Notes under the pieces: generated by a model
Told to the model about the DNA's origin: nothing
Seen by the model: the letters and a program-made list of their open reading frames with translations, nothing else
The model's database searches: none
From: Chitinophaga nivalis
GTDB taxonomy: Bacteria > Bacteroidota > Bacteroidia > Chitinophagales > Chitinophagaceae
DNA: 64,000 nucleotides
NCBI RefSeq assembly: GCF_025989125.1
Contig: NZ_JAPDNR010000001.1
Span: 3,206,301-3,270,300 of the forward strand
Direction: 5' to 3'
Translations under genes and position numbers: made by a program
In this document: positions 46,047 through 55,625 of the stretch, piece by piece
Layout: the number at the start of each line of letters is the position of its first letter
Numbering within the stretch: the stretch's first letter is position 1

Positions 46047-46649
46047 ATGAAACGTATTCTTCATTTAATTTCAAGTATTCAGGGGAAAGAATCACACAGC
46101 ATTCAGCTGGGGCACGCTATTGTCCGGAAAGTTCAGGAAAAATATCCGGGGAGTACACTGGAAGAAGTGAACCTGATCGAACTCGAAATACCGCATCTTA
46201 ATCCTGCTGTGCTGCGGACCTTCTTCATTCCCGTAGACCAGCTGACGGAAGAAGAAAGCGTGTCTATCCGTTTTTCTGATGAGCTGGTGAAACAGTTGTT
46301 GGCGGCAGACATTCTTGTGATTGGTGCACCGTTGTACAATCTTACCATTCATTCAACACTAAAGGCCTGGATTGATCATGTAACCAGGGCGGGCATAACC
46401 TTTGGCTATAGTGAAAACGGTCCTGTTGGAAAAGTAACAGGAAAAAAAGTGTACGTCGCTATGTCTTCCGGGGGCATTTATTCAGAAGGCCCTGGTCAAG
46501 CCAACGACTTTGTTGCGCCTTATCTGAAAGCTTTCCTTGGCTTTTTAGGTATGACAGATTTGACGGTAGTACGTGCAGAAGGATTAAAAGTACCGGGAGT
46601 ACAGGAACAGGCTATGGAGAAGGCAATTGAGAGTATTACCATTGACTAG
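46047..46649 (+). CDS. FMN-dependent NADH-azoreductase
   Basis: A 200-residue flavodoxin-like quinone/azo reductase. The FMN-binding loops are visible: SSIQGKESHSIQLG near the start, GAPLYNLTIHSTLKAWIDHVTRAG (about 94-117), and SSGGIYSEGP (about 139-148). Such enzymes reduce quinones and azo compounds by two electrons with NADH and protect against electrophiles. It is divergent from an HxlR-type regulator that probably represses it. Length and motifs are standard. Confidence 0.9.
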   Translation: MKRILHLISSIQGKESHSIQLGHAIVRKVQEKYPGSTLEEVNLIELEIPHLNPAVLRTFFIPVDQLTEEESVSIRFSDELVKQLLAADILVIGAPLYNLTIHSTLKAWIDHVTRAGITFGYSENGPVGKVTGKKVYVAMSSGGIYSEGPGQANDFVAPYLKAFLGFLGMTDLTVVRAEGLKVPGVQEQAMEKAIESITID

Positions 46650-46945
46650 AATTTGCGCCTTACATAATAGGGAAACATTAGCCAGGAGGTCATCCTGTCG
46701 GCAACATCGCCATCGCTTCCTATCCATCCACCACCATATTCCAGTCACCCGATTGACAGCCGGGATATTACTGCATTATTAAGTTTTTGTAAATGAAGGT
46801 TTAATGAAATGGTAGTACCTTGCTGCTAAAAGGGCTATCAGCTCAATTTTTCGCTGTAGAAGCCAGTGACTGTTCCTGGTGAACTTTATTGCTGGTGATT
46901 TTCTATTGCTTAATAATGAGTAATTTTTCATCTGAAAGAAGCATT

Positions 46946-47968
46946 ATGAAGAAGATAGGATTTTTATCGTTTGGACATTGGTCTAACCATCCTGCTTATG
47001 CAACCCGTAGCGCAAGTGACACATTACTGCAGTCTATTGACCTGGCGGTGGCTGCGGAAGAAATTGGTGTAGACGGGGCCTATTTCCGTGTACATCATTT
47101 TGCAGCACAGCTGGGGTCTCCCTTTCCTTTGCTTTCGGCAATCGGCGCCAAAACCAGCAAAATAGAGATCGGAACCGGTGTAATTGATATGCGTTATGAA
47201 AATCCGCTGTATATGGTGGAAGATGCCGGCGCTGCGGATTTAATTTCGGAGGGTAGGTTACAATTGGGCATCAGCAGAGGTTCGCCCGAACAGGTAATCG
47301 ATGGGTGGCGCTATTTTGGATATGAGCTGGGAGAAGGAGAAACCGACGCAGATATGGGGCGCCGTAAGGCATTGGAATTTTTGGATAAGTTAAAAGGTGT
47401 GGGATTTGCCCGGCCTAATCCGCAGCCGATGTTTCCAAATCCACCGGGCTTGCTTCGTTTGGAACCGCATTCGGAAGGATTGCGGGAACGTATCTGGTGG
47501 GGAGCCGCTTCCAATGCAACCGCCGTCTGGGCGGCCGAAAATGGCATGTACCTGCAAAGTTCTACCCTGAAGTTCGATGAAAGCGGTAAGCCTTTCCATG
47601 TGCAACAGGCGGAGCAGATCCGGTTGTACAAAGAAGCGTGGAAAAAAGCAGGCCATCAGCGTGAACCGAGAATTTCTGTGAGCCGGTCTATTTTCGCTTT
47701 GGTAACCGATCAGGACCGCCGTTTCTTTGGGCGGGAAGCCAATGGTACCGATAGCATCGGTATGATTGAACCGAACAAACGAGCCATTTTTGGAAGAGGT
47801 TATGCGGCGGAACCGGATCAGCTGATAAAAGAACTGGCAGCGGATGAAGCTATTCAGGAAGCAGATACCGTTCTGCTGACCATACCCAATACATTAGGTG
47901 TTGATTACAATGTACATGTCCTGTCTTCCATTTTGGAACATGTTGCGCCCGGATTAGGCTGGCGTTAA
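46946..47968 (+). CDS. LLM class flavin-dependent oxidoreductase
   Basis: A 340-residue luciferase-like monooxygenase (TIM barrel with FMN). Markers are AEEIGVDGAYFRVHHFA, ISEGRLQLGISRGSPEQVIDGWRYFGYE and ISVSRSIFALV; the pattern is closest to the MsnO8-like group. These enzymes use reduced flavin and O2; the substrate is unknown. The ATG at 46946 starts the first strand (MKKIGFLSFGHW); upstream in-frame starts at 46889 and 46916 add residues outside the fold. It follows the azoreductase in the same direction with a 296-bp gap, so it may have its own promoter. It could share the response to oxidants. Confidence 0.88.
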   Translation: MKKIGFLSFGHWSNHPAYATRSASDTLLQSIDLAVAAEEIGVDGAYFRVHHFAAQLGSPFPLLSAIGAKTSKIEIGTGVIDMRYENPLYMVEDAGAADLISEGRLQLGISRGSPEQVIDGWRYFGYELGEGETDADMGRRKALEFLDKLKGVGFARPNPQPMFPNPPGLLRLEPHSEGLRERIWWGAASNATAVWAAENGMYLQSSTLKFDESGKPFHVQQAEQIRLYKEAWKKAGHQREPRISVSRSIFALVTDQDRRFFGREANGTDSIGMIEPNKRAIFGRGYAAEPDQLIKELAADEAIQEADTVLLTIPNTLGVDYNVHVLSSILEHVAPGLGWR

Positions 47969-48101
47969 GGTTTAGTCTGGCCGGCATTTACCTGGAGTGG
48001 TGATTCATGGCAGCTGATGAGTAGGGATCATGCATGCCATTTAAAAACATTAAAACAGATAGCAGGTGTGCTACTATAATAGCTGCCTGTCTATTCTATA
48101 C

Positions 48102-48150
48102 AGCGTGCTACTACATTCAACCAGGAATGTAGTAGCACGCTTTCTTTTTT
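48102..48150 (+). terminator. strong rho-independent terminator
   Basis: A perfect 17-bp stem (arms 48102-48118 and 48125-48141) with a six-base loop, followed by a T-rich tail. It would end the LLM oxidoreductase transcript. Confidence 0.88.
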
Positions 48151-48306
48151 AGGTAGATATACTTGCCATCATTCCCTTTTGCTGTCAGGTTGCGCTTTGT
48201 TCAGGTATCAACGTATCCGTAAAAGTAGCCCGGATCCCTTGCCGGATCGGGGCATGGACTATCCTCCGATTTAATATTTAAGCAGTTAAATGAAGTGATT
48301 ATCTCC

Positions 48307-48314
48307 TATGTTTG
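48307..48314 (+). promoter_or_regulatory. candidate -7 element of GAPDH gene
   Basis: TATGTTTG matches TAnnTTTG about 70 bases ahead of the GAPDH ATG. No good upstream TTG was found at the right distance. Confidence 0.4.
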
Positions 48315-48383
48315 CAGTCGCCGCAATAGCCTTTTGTTATTTGGGCATTATCAAATAATTTTACACGTTATAACGACATCAAC

Positions 48384-49406
48384 ATGAGGATAGCTATTAA
48401 TGGTTTTGGGCGCATAGGCAGGATATGTTTACGCGTGTTACTACAAAAAACAGGCGTAGAAGTAGTAGCCATCAATGATCTGGCTGATACGCCAACACTG
48501 GCACACCTGTATGCTTATGATTCAGTGCACGGTCCCTATCAGGGAGAAGTGACAACAACCGCCGATGCACTGGTGATTGATGGGAAATCAATTCGGGTGC
48601 TGGCAGAACGTGATCCGCTGAAATTACCCTGGGCGGAGCTGGATATCGATCTGGTGATTGAATCCACCGGTAAATTTACTACCCGGGCGGGAGCAGAACT
48701 GCATTTGCAGGCGGGCGCCAGACAGGTAATCATATCTGCACCATCATCGGATAAGGATATTCCTACCGTTGTATTAGGGGTGAATGATCATTTAATAGAC
48801 CTGACTACACCGGTATTATCCAATGCATCCTGTACTACTAACAATGTGGCGCCTATGGTAAAGGTGTTGGACGACAACTGGGGTATCGTAGACGGCTATA
48901 TTACCACCGTTCACTCTATGACCGGCGACCAGAACCTGCATGATGCGCCGCATAGAGATCTGCGCAGGGCACGTGCCGCATCGGCTTCGATCATCCCTAC
49001 TTCTACAGGTGCTGCGAAGGCCATCACGTCTATATTCCCGCATTTAACCGGTAAAATGGGTGGAGCAGGTATACGTGTACCGGTTTTGAATGGTTCCCTG
49101 ACCGATTTTACCTGCATCCTGAAAAAACAACCCCAGAGTGTCAATGAAATCAATGCCCGGTTTAAAGAAGCGGCGGGTACGTCTATGAAAGGGGTATTGA
49201 AATATACCGAAGATCCTATCGTATCTATTGATATCATTGATAATCCTTATTCCTGCACTTTCGATGCTTTATTGACGTCTATTGTAGGCGATTTAGTAAA
49301 AGTAGTAGGCTGGTACGATAATGAATTTGGCTATTCCAACCGTTTAGCGGATTTAGTAGTACGTATTGCCGAACTGAAAGATCAGGCAGTAGTAGCCGGC
49401 AAATAA
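48384..49406 (+). CDS. gap: type I glyceraldehyde-3-phosphate dehydrogenase
   Basis: A 340-residue GAPDH, the glycolytic/gluconeogenic enzyme converting glyceraldehyde 3-phosphate, phosphate and NAD+ to 1,3-bisphosphoglycerate. The N-terminal Rossmann motif INGFGRIGR (5-13) and D32, the NAD-selecting aspartate, are followed by the catalytic C150 in SNASCTTN. The downstream HSMTGDQNLHD and GAAKAI segments form the phosphate sites, and the C-terminal WYDNEFGYSNR is standard. The gene is single, with a strong terminator before it and a two-way one after it. The genome may hold another gap paralogue; this one is intact. Confidence 0.95.
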   Translation: MRIAINGFGRIGRICLRVLLQKTGVEVVAINDLADTPTLAHLYAYDSVHGPYQGEVTTTADALVIDGKSIRVLAERDPLKLPWAELDIDLVIESTGKFTTRAGAELHLQAGARQVIISAPSSDKDIPTVVLGVNDHLIDLTTPVLSNASCTTNNVAPMVKVLDDNWGIVDGYITTVHSMTGDQNLHDAPHRDLRRARAASASIIPTSTGAAKAITSIFPHLTGKMGGAGIRVPVLNGSLTDFTCILKKQPQSVNEINARFKEAAGTSMKGVLKYTEDPIVSIDIIDNPYSCTFDALLTSIVGDLVKVVGWYDNEFGYSNRLADLVVRIAELKDQAVVAGK

Positions 49407-49520
49407 CAAAAGGACACCTATTGGAGGATAGGAGCCAGTGTGTTTTAGCTGGGTTTTTATAATCAGCTGTCAATAAATAGTATCCGTAACGTACTATTGA
49501 AAATAAAATCTTATATCATA

Positions 49521-49560
49521 AAAAAGAGGACCTATGACAATTGTCACAGGTCCTCTTTTT
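49521..49560. terminator. bidirectional terminator between GAPDH and T9SS gene
   Basis: AAAAAGAGGACCT at 49521-49533 pairs with AGGTCCTCTTTTT at 49548-49560, and TGACAATTGTCA between them extends the stem. Each strand ends in a T run, as suits two convergent genes. Confidence 0.9.
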
Positions 49561-49573
49561 ACGGTCTGTTTAT

Positions 49574-51724
49574 CTAGGGTTGGTAAATGATTTTTGCCAT
49601 ATGCACAGTACCAGCTTTCGTAATTACCTGGACGAAGTAAATACCAGGAGCAAGATGCGCAGATAGGTAGAAAGTGTCATTACTGAATACCCCTCGTTGT
49701 ACTTCAAATCCGGCAATATTTTTTATAATGATGATACTGCCTGTCAGTTCCTTCTCTTCATAAAGTTTGAGCATACCTTGTGTTGGGTTCGGAAATAACT
49801 TCAACTGTTTTACTGTTGGCGTCTTGCTGATGGTTGCTGCAGTTGATACTGTCTGCCCCAGACAGTTGTTTACTTGTACGCGAACCGCTTTTCTTAATGG
49901 GTGTTCACATTCATATGCTGCAGAAGCATAATAGGTAGTGCCAGCTGGAGGACTCACCTTGTAATAATTACCGGTATGGAGTAATGTGCCGCCATTGGGC
50001 GCATTATACCAACGGATAGTAGGCGTATTGGAAACAGCACTGAATGCATGTAACGTGGCACTGTCTCCCCGGCAGATGGTTACTGTATCTGCATCTGCAC
50101 TGGGTTGCCTGGAGTAGCCACCAGTAGTAAATACCATCTGCACCTTATCTGATCTGCAGCCGGTTAAAGGGTCTGTAGCCTGCACATACACGTCCACAAC
50201 AGCAGGTGCTTCGTTGATATAATATGGTGTGGGAATGTTGTTACTGTTTATCACTACAAAAGAAGTGTCGAATGTGCCTGACCCAAATATGGGCGTGTAA
50301 ACGAGTCTCACATTGTAATTGAAACCCGGTTGGTGATTATGCACAGGGAGAACCGGAAAGCCACAGAGCATACCACTGGGCACGGTATAATCCGGATCAG
50401 GCAATTTCCTGACGATTACCTTCACTGCCCGCCGTACCGGATATTCACATACAATTGCGCCCGACGCATAGTAAGTGGTAGTCGTATCCGGGCTTACTTT
50501 ATAGAAATTACCGGTATGCAACAGGGTTCCGCCAACAGGAGCCGTATACCAGCGAATGGTTGAAAAGGTGGAAAGAGGCGTAAACCCGTGCAACGTAGTA
50601 CTATCGTATTTACAAATAACAACACTATCTGCATCTACATCGGGGATGGTTGAATGGCCGCCCAGCACGTATGTTTTGTGTACGGTATCCGATACACAAC
50701 CTGTAATCGGATTAACAGCCTGCACATAAACTTCCGTCTGTGCATGTTGAAATCCGTTAGGGTCAGGAATAGAAAGTGTATTCCTGTTAATTACCGTAAA
50801 GGCTGTATCAGCGCTTTTATTCGGAAATTTATAAAACACATACACGTTATAATTAAGGCCATTGATATGATTGGTTATCGGTACTGACACGGTACCGCAT
50901 AACGCTCCTTGTGGAAGTGTATAAGCAGGATTGGCCGGCCTTGGATGAACGACTACTTTTACTGCTTTCCGGCTACTTTGGCAATTGCCCACTTCCGCAG
51001 CAGCATAATAAACGGTTGTTACAGCTGGGTTTACCGGATAGTTGTTGCCGGTAAACAATACAGTGCCTCCATTGGCGGCATTATACCAGCGTATGGTAGC
51101 GCCGCTGATACCGGTAGCGGTGAGTGTTGTACCTGATCCCTGGCAGATAGCTGTACTATCGGGTGCCACCGGTGGTGGAATAGCGGATTTTCGTTGCGCA
51201 TAATAAAGATCCAATGCCGTGAGCAGCCCGATTACATTGCTGTTCAAGATAATCTTTACCCGGTCAAAAACGTTGGCAGGCTTTAGGATGATTTCCCCTC
51301 TATTGTAACTGAGCAGCCGCAGATTACCAGTGCCTACTGCCTGTAGATCATTGTTGGGAGTGGCACCATTAAAGGTTTGTACGGTTACACCAGCCAATAG
51401 ACCAACAGAAAGTACTGTGCTGCTGCTACCGACACTCACTATCAGTGAATCACAACCAATGCTGCTGCCGGAAGGAAATATTAAGGTCTGGTATACCGTC
51501 ACTCCCAGTAATCCGGCCGTAATTCTTAACGTAGAAAAATCAGTAAGGTTGGCATTGTTGACTGCATTATCCGGATTACTTACACCGCATAGCAGGCAGA
51601 TGCCCGTAACACCATTGCTTTGGCTATTGGCGTATACCTGCGCATAAGTATGTATGCCAGGCAGGCATAATAAAAGGATGACACAGCTTATTATCTTCCT
51701 GAACAGGTAGAATTTGTTATCCAT
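49574..51724 (-). CDS. T9SS-secreted cell-surface protein with Ig-like repeats
   Basis: A 716-residue protein with a signal peptide (about 1-28, cleavage near YAQ). Residues about 190-640 hold three similar repeats, each with an Ig-like unit: C-x-G-(S/D)-x-x-T-L, then IRWY and GGTxLxTGN-Y-x-V-x-P, TTYYA and a cysteine. The last 75 residues form a type IX secretion sorting domain: LKLFPNPTQGMLKLY, then SIIIKNIAGFEVQRG and LAPGIYFVQVITKAG with a basic end. The protein should therefore be exported by T9SS and held at the surface; adhesion is a possible role. It is convergent with the GAPDH gene behind a shared terminator. Confidence 0.88.
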   Translation of the reverse strand: MDNKFYLFRKIISCVILLLCLPGIHTYAQVYANSQSNGVTGICLLCGVSNPDNAVNNANLTDFSTLRITAGLLGVTVYQTLIFPSGSSIGCDSLIVSVGSSSTVLSVGLLAGVTVQTFNGATPNNDLQAVGTGNLRLLSYNRGEIILKPANVFDRVKIILNSNVIGLLTALDLYYAQRKSAIPPPVAPDSTAICQGSGTTLTATGISGATIRWYNAANGGTVLFTGNNYPVNPAVTTVYYAAAEVGNCQSSRKAVKVVVHPRPANPAYTLPQGALCGTVSVPITNHINGLNYNVYVFYKFPNKSADTAFTVINRNTLSIPDPNGFQHAQTEVYVQAVNPITGCVSDTVHKTYVLGGHSTIPDVDADSVVICKYDSTTLHGFTPLSTFSTIRWYTAPVGGTLLHTGNFYKVSPDTTTTYYASGAIVCEYPVRRAVKVIVRKLPDPDYTVPSGMLCGFPVLPVHNHQPGFNYNVRLVYTPIFGSGTFDTSFVVINSNNIPTPYYINEAPAVVDVYVQATDPLTGCRSDKVQMVFTTGGYSRQPSADADTVTICRGDSATLHAFSAVSNTPTIRWYNAPNGGTLLHTGNYYKVSPPAGTTYYASAAYECEHPLRKAVRVQVNNCLGQTVSTAATISKTPTVKQLKLFPNPTQGMLKLYEEKELTGSIIIIKNIAGFEVQRGVFSNDTFYLSAHLAPGIYFVQVITKAGTVHMAKIIYQP

Positions 51725-52246
51725 AGGGTTGTTTTAAAAAGTGAAAGAATAAAAGGTGAAATGTTTTATCTGCGGATGTCTGCAGATATGGGAATGAATG
51801 TTATAGACTATCGGGAAATGCTTTGCTGATTATTTAAGGAATTAAATGATCTGTTAGGGCCAAAAGCTTGTAGACTAGGAATTAATTAAAGGTAACGATG
51901 AAGGCTGTGATGACATATCATACCTGGTCTCTTTTTTTATACAGCTGCTAAGCTATAGGAGAGGCCAGGCCAGGAAAAGATAGTGCAGTGAATACAAAAA
52001 TATGCATGATTGTTTAGTGAAGAGACCATGCAGTTTTGTCAAACATAGGTAGTTTAACGAACTGGGTATTCAATCCCGATAGGAGAATTGAAACCGGAAA
52101 TTTAATAAAGACACTCCTGTTAAAATAAACGGTGCGAAGGTATTGGCTGATAGGAGTAAATTGATACAATCGTTAATGGGCTTAATAATGCTGCTCTCAG
52201 CCTGCTGGCAGTAGAAAAACGGTTATAGTAAAAGATACATTTCTCT
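51725..52246. other. intergenic stretch between T9SS and PqqB-like genes
   Basis: This 522 bp is AT-rich and holds no credible gene, repeat or RNA that I can name. It should contain the promoter of the T9SS-secreted protein gene. Confidence 0.5.
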
Positions 52247-53197
52247 TTACAAGGCTAACACCTGATTAAACCGGGCAATATGAAAACCGTTTTGCAGCAC
52301 TGTTTTCGTTTGTGGACTGGCAGGATTTAATAAAGGGTTGGTATGATTGAGATGAATGAAATAGACTTTTGCTCTTTCTGCTGCAGGTAATGCCTGCAAT
52401 AATGCCATGCTTTCTATCACAAACGGATGTGGAATTTCAGCAATAGGGCGATTGTTGATTTCCGCTCCATCAAAAAAAGTGGCGTCAATAAAAGCATAAT
52501 CCACCTGTTTGATTTCATCGGTGATACTTTTACGCCATTTGCTCCATTTATCGATATCAGGAATAAATAATACTTTTTTATGCGGTCCTTCAATGCGGTA
52601 GCCCACTGTTTCTGAGAACTCATCGCGGTGAGGTACCTGATAGGCGGTTACTTTAATATGGGAAGAGAGGGTATTTACTTCCCCGTCCTGAATAGGTTGC
52701 AGGCGGATGTTATGCAGGCTTACCAGCTGACTCCACGGACCATTTTGCGTTAAAAAAGATTGCATTCCCGGCATGGCATATACCGTTACTGCTTTCGTGT
52801 TAAGGGCTTCCCTGCCCAGGTACATGAGTCCTGCATAATGCCCGATATGTGCGTGGGTGAGGAAAATACCGTCGGGTGTTTCCGGATGGCCGGGAGCCGT
52901 GTATTGCTGCAACCATTTCATTTGCCGCGGTAGATCCGGTGTAGCGTCGAACAGCCAGCTGCGGTTATTGTCAGGATCCACGACGCCCAATGCGGCCACC
53001 ATACGGGTAGGATCGGGCTGCCGGAACAAATCCCTGCAACAGGCTTTTGTGCAGCCGATATGAGGAGAGCCGCCATCCTGTACATTGCCCAGTACAATGA
53101 GGGAAGGACCGGTTACCGGCGTGGGGGACGTTTTCCCTTGTCCGTTTCCGTTAGTGTATAACATTGACAGGAGCAATAGCGTAGCCGCTGCTTTCAT
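52247..53197 (-). CDS. PqqB-like MBL-fold hydrolase, exported
   Basis: A 316-residue metallo-beta-lactamase-fold protein. A signal peptide (MKAAATLLLLSMLYTNG) precedes LGNVQDGGSPHIGCTKACC, the opening typical of PqqB-like proteins. The metal motif is LTHAHIGHYAGL (HxHxGH, where the usual aspartate is glycine), as in the PqqB group; later ligands are in VPHRDEFSE and FIPDID. A GxC-C cluster near the N-terminus may bind a structural metal. No other pqq genes are nearby, so the natural role is not PQQ synthesis proven; many genomes carry such orphans. The frame extends 60 codons upstream, but the ATG at 53197 starts the signal peptide. Confidence 0.82.
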   Translation of the reverse strand: MKAAATLLLLSMLYTNGNGQGKTSPTPVTGPSLIVLGNVQDGGSPHIGCTKACCRDLFRQPDPTRMVAALGVVDPDNNRSWLFDATPDLPRQMKWLQQYTAPGHPETPDGIFLTHAHIGHYAGLMYLGREALNTKAVTVYAMPGMQSFLTQNGPWSQLVSLHNIRLQPIQDGEVNTLSSHIKVTAYQVPHRDEFSETVGYRIEGPHKKVLFIPDIDKWSKWRKSITDEIKQVDYAFIDATFFDGAEINNRPIAEIPHPFVIESMALLQALPAAERAKVYFIHLNHTNPLLNPASPQTKTVLQNGFHIARFNQVLAL

Positions 53198-53461
53198 ACG
53201 TATATCGTTAAAAATGAGAAATGGATGCACGTGTTTAGTGGCAAAATACGAAAGCCCCGGGAATAATCCTGTGGCATAAAATGGGAGCAGCCGGCAGGAA
53301 CAGGCGTGCGCACTTTGTGGTAGCAAAGAAAATAATACAGGTAAAATTAACCGCTCTATAAGCCGGATAGAAGACACTGTTCGTTGAAAAATAGGTCGAA
53401 AGGTGCCGTGAGAACCGGTATGACAGGTTTATACCAGGTTATGCCGGCAGTTGTCTGTCGG

Positions 53462-54544
53462 TCAGGGGTTGTTTTTAACCACTTGCAACAATCCGTTAAA
53501 AATCCTTTCCTGTTCCGGGTGTCCCGTTTTTGCTGCCGGATGTTTTCTGATTTGCCTGGTTACATATTTAATGCGATGGGTGGTAAGCGGGTGAGAGCTG
53601 ATGAATTCAGGTACGCGTTGTTGCTGGCTGATCTTTTGCAGTTCCTGCATCAGGGTTATCATACCTGTCTGATCAATTTGATTGTTGCGCAATGTTTCCA
53701 GTCCTTTGAGATCCGCCTCTTTTTCGAATTTACGGGAGTAGCTGAGGTTGTGGAGCGTATTGGCTTTGGAATACAGGACACTGGCTACACCGCCGCTGTT
53801 GCCGGTGATGACGGTCAGCAGTACCTGGGTACTGAGTTGCTGGCAAAGTGCCTGTACCGAATGCCGGCAGCTCACATGTGCCGCTTCGTGCGATAACAAT
53901 GCCGACAGGGAAGCGGCATTAGGTAGCTTTTCGAGCAGGCCACTGTATACAACAATATAACCGCCGGGCAGGGCATAGGCATTTTCAATATCACTTTTGG
54001 CTACGTGGAAAGTAAGGCTGTCGGTGGTGGGCCATTTCATTTGGGCGGCAAAGTCGGTCAGCAGCCGGCTGGCAGCGGTATCAATATCTTCGTGCATGCT
54101 TTCCCGTGCGAGCTGTCCCAGTTGCTGATCGAAGGACCGGGGGAGCAGCTTTGCGGCCTGATGGGACCCCCAGGGGAGTATCACTAAATAACCGACCGCT
54201 ATCAGTGCCAGTATCAGCACGCCTACACCGAGGGTGAGCAGCAGACCGCTGTGGTGTACCAGGCCATTCAGCCCGGTACCCCGATAGCGTTTATAATGTT
54301 GCCGGAAATCTTTTACAAAAGCCGGATCGTTTACTTCCAGGGTACCGGGTTCTTCTCCCGGTCTGTTGATGCGGATAAAGTCCTGCTCGCCCCATTCCGG
54401 CTGTATTTCCTGATACAGCCATATTAACTGGCGTGCCGGCCGTGTAGTGGAATGAATGGTCAGTTGCAGGCTTTCCGGATGCAATTGTATTTTTACAGGT
54501 ACAGACGCTGCGGTCTGGTGATTGTAATAACTTCCCTGGAACAT
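53462..54544 (-). CDS. M48 family metallopeptidase
   Basis: A 360-residue membrane-anchored zinc protease. The first 95 residues are cytoplasmic, a transmembrane helix lies at about 101-124 (LLLTLGVGVLILALIAVGYL), and the M48 catalytic domain follows: HExxH as H219-E-A-A-H223 in LLSHEAAHVSCRHS, and the third ligand E276 in RKFEKEADLKG. It probably cleaves membrane or periplasmic proteins in quality control. The YjgN-like gene ends eight bp before its start, a pairing repeatedly seen for this kind of M48 protease, so they are likely one unit. Confidence 0.9.
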   Translation of the reverse strand: MFQGSYYNHQTAASVPVKIQLHPESLQLTIHSTTRPARQLIWLYQEIQPEWGEQDFIRINRPGEEPGTLEVNDPAFVKDFRQHYKRYRGTGLNGLVHHSGLLLTLGVGVLILALIAVGYLVILPWGSHQAAKLLPRSFDQQLGQLARESMHEDIDTAASRLLTDFAAQMKWPTTDSLTFHVAKSDIENAYALPGGYIVVYSGLLEKLPNAASLSALLSHEAAHVSCRHSVQALCQQLSTQVLLTVITGNSGGVASVLYSKANTLHNLSYSRKFEKEADLKGLETLRNNQIDQTGMITLMQELQKISQQQRVPEFISSHPLTTHRIKYVTRQIRKHPAAKTGHPEQERIFNGLLQVVKNNP

Positions 54545-54552
54545 AGGTACGA

Positions 54553-55530
54553 TTAAATGAAGCTGATGTCGAACATATCGGCCATGTCTTCGCCGAGTGC
54601 ATTTTTATATTCTTCTTCTGTCTGTTCCAGACTGGCAAGATCAATATCCCCTTCGATATGTACATTGTTCATCAGGAATGTCAGGGTATTGGTTTGCGCC
54701 CAGGCAAAACCGAGGCCCAGGGTGCATATTACCAGCAGGGTATTCAGGATGATCATTTTGGCAAAAGCGCCGCCGGTGGCTTTGGAACGCAGGGTGAAGG
54801 AACGTTCACCTTGTACCAGCCGGAGGTTGTCGACATAATACTGGAAGAGTTCTGCCTGCCACCAGAAGCTGTAGATGCCGAAGGTGACCATGGAGAGGAG
54901 CATCCCCTTCATGTTGAGGGCGAAATAATCCCAGCCATCTCCTTTGTATTGGAATTCGCCGCTGCCGAAACGTACATTGCTTAATACGTAGTTACGCAGT
55001 TTGATGGTCATCCAGGAAGCATAGAACCCGAAGGTGCAGATGGTCAGCAGCATTTCCACCATAAACAGTTTCACGAATGCAGACAGATTGCCGCGGTAGC
55101 CGAAGCGGATGGCTCTCCAGGTAGTTCTGGACATCCGGTAACGGAACGCGCCATGAATCACAAAAGGAGCCAGTGTGAAAATGGCAATGGCATAGATGAC
55201 AATACCTACTATCTGGAGGTGAGCCAGCACACAAGCTACTACTACAGCTATAATGACAGCGATACAACCTATTGCTTTCAGAAATCCTTTGAACATTTCA
55301 GCACCGGTGCCATGAAAGGCGAAACGGGAATTATCCAGTTCTGTGGCATTGTACAGGTATTGTAGTGTTTTGGCTTTGGCCCATGGGTAATAAAAGCCCA
55401 GGGTAACCATGGTCAGTAACATATTCACCAGCATAATACGGAATAAGGTACCACCATTTCCTTTGTAGGCCAGTATGGGCTGGGTATGCACCGGTTTCGG
55501 CGGTGGGGGCGTGTACTGTTGTTGAATCAT
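54553..55530 (-). CDS. YjgN family (DUF898) membrane protein
   Basis: A 325-residue integral membrane protein of DUF898 with internal repeats: the phrase TLGFYYPWAKAKTLQYLYN recurs in altered form as TFGFYASWMTIKLRNYVL and TFGIYSFWWQAELFQYYV. Six or more transmembrane helices are predicted. The function is not known. It is encoded eight bp ahead of the M48 protease gene and likely co-transcribed and functionally linked. A proline-rich N-terminus (QYTPPPPKP) precedes the first helix. Confidence 0.88.
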   Translation of the reverse strand: MIQQQYTPPPPKPVHTQPILAYKGNGGTLFRIMLVNMLLTMVTLGFYYPWAKAKTLQYLYNATELDNSRFAFHGTGAEMFKGFLKAIGCIAVIIAVVVACVLAHLQIVGIVIYAIAIFTLAPFVIHGAFRYRMSRTTWRAIRFGYRGNLSAFVKLFMVEMLLTICTFGFYASWMTIKLRNYVLSNVRFGSGEFQYKGDGWDYFALNMKGMLLSMVTFGIYSFWWQAELFQYYVDNLRLVQGERSFTLRSKATGGAFAKMIILNTLLVICTLGLGFAWAQTNTLTFLMNNVHIEGDIDLASLEQTEEEYKNALGEDMADMFDISFI

Positions 55531-55625
55531 GAGTATAGGTATTTTAATACAGCAGCAATAAATGACGCGGCAAGATAAGGAATATCTGCATATGGGCGGG
55601 TTGTACAGGATAAGTTAAAGGCTAG

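Larger units (their letters stand above)
47969..48383. other. intergenic stretch between LLM oxidoreductase and GAPDH
   Basis: About 415 bp. It holds the strong terminator at 48102-48150 and a promoter-like TATGTTTG at 48307-48314 ahead of the GAPDH gene. No gene is visible. Confidence 0.55.

Noticed and set aside
52247..53197. PQQ biosynthesis gene pqqB
   Set aside because: No other pqq gene in the window and a signal peptide is present, so only PqqB-like is stated.
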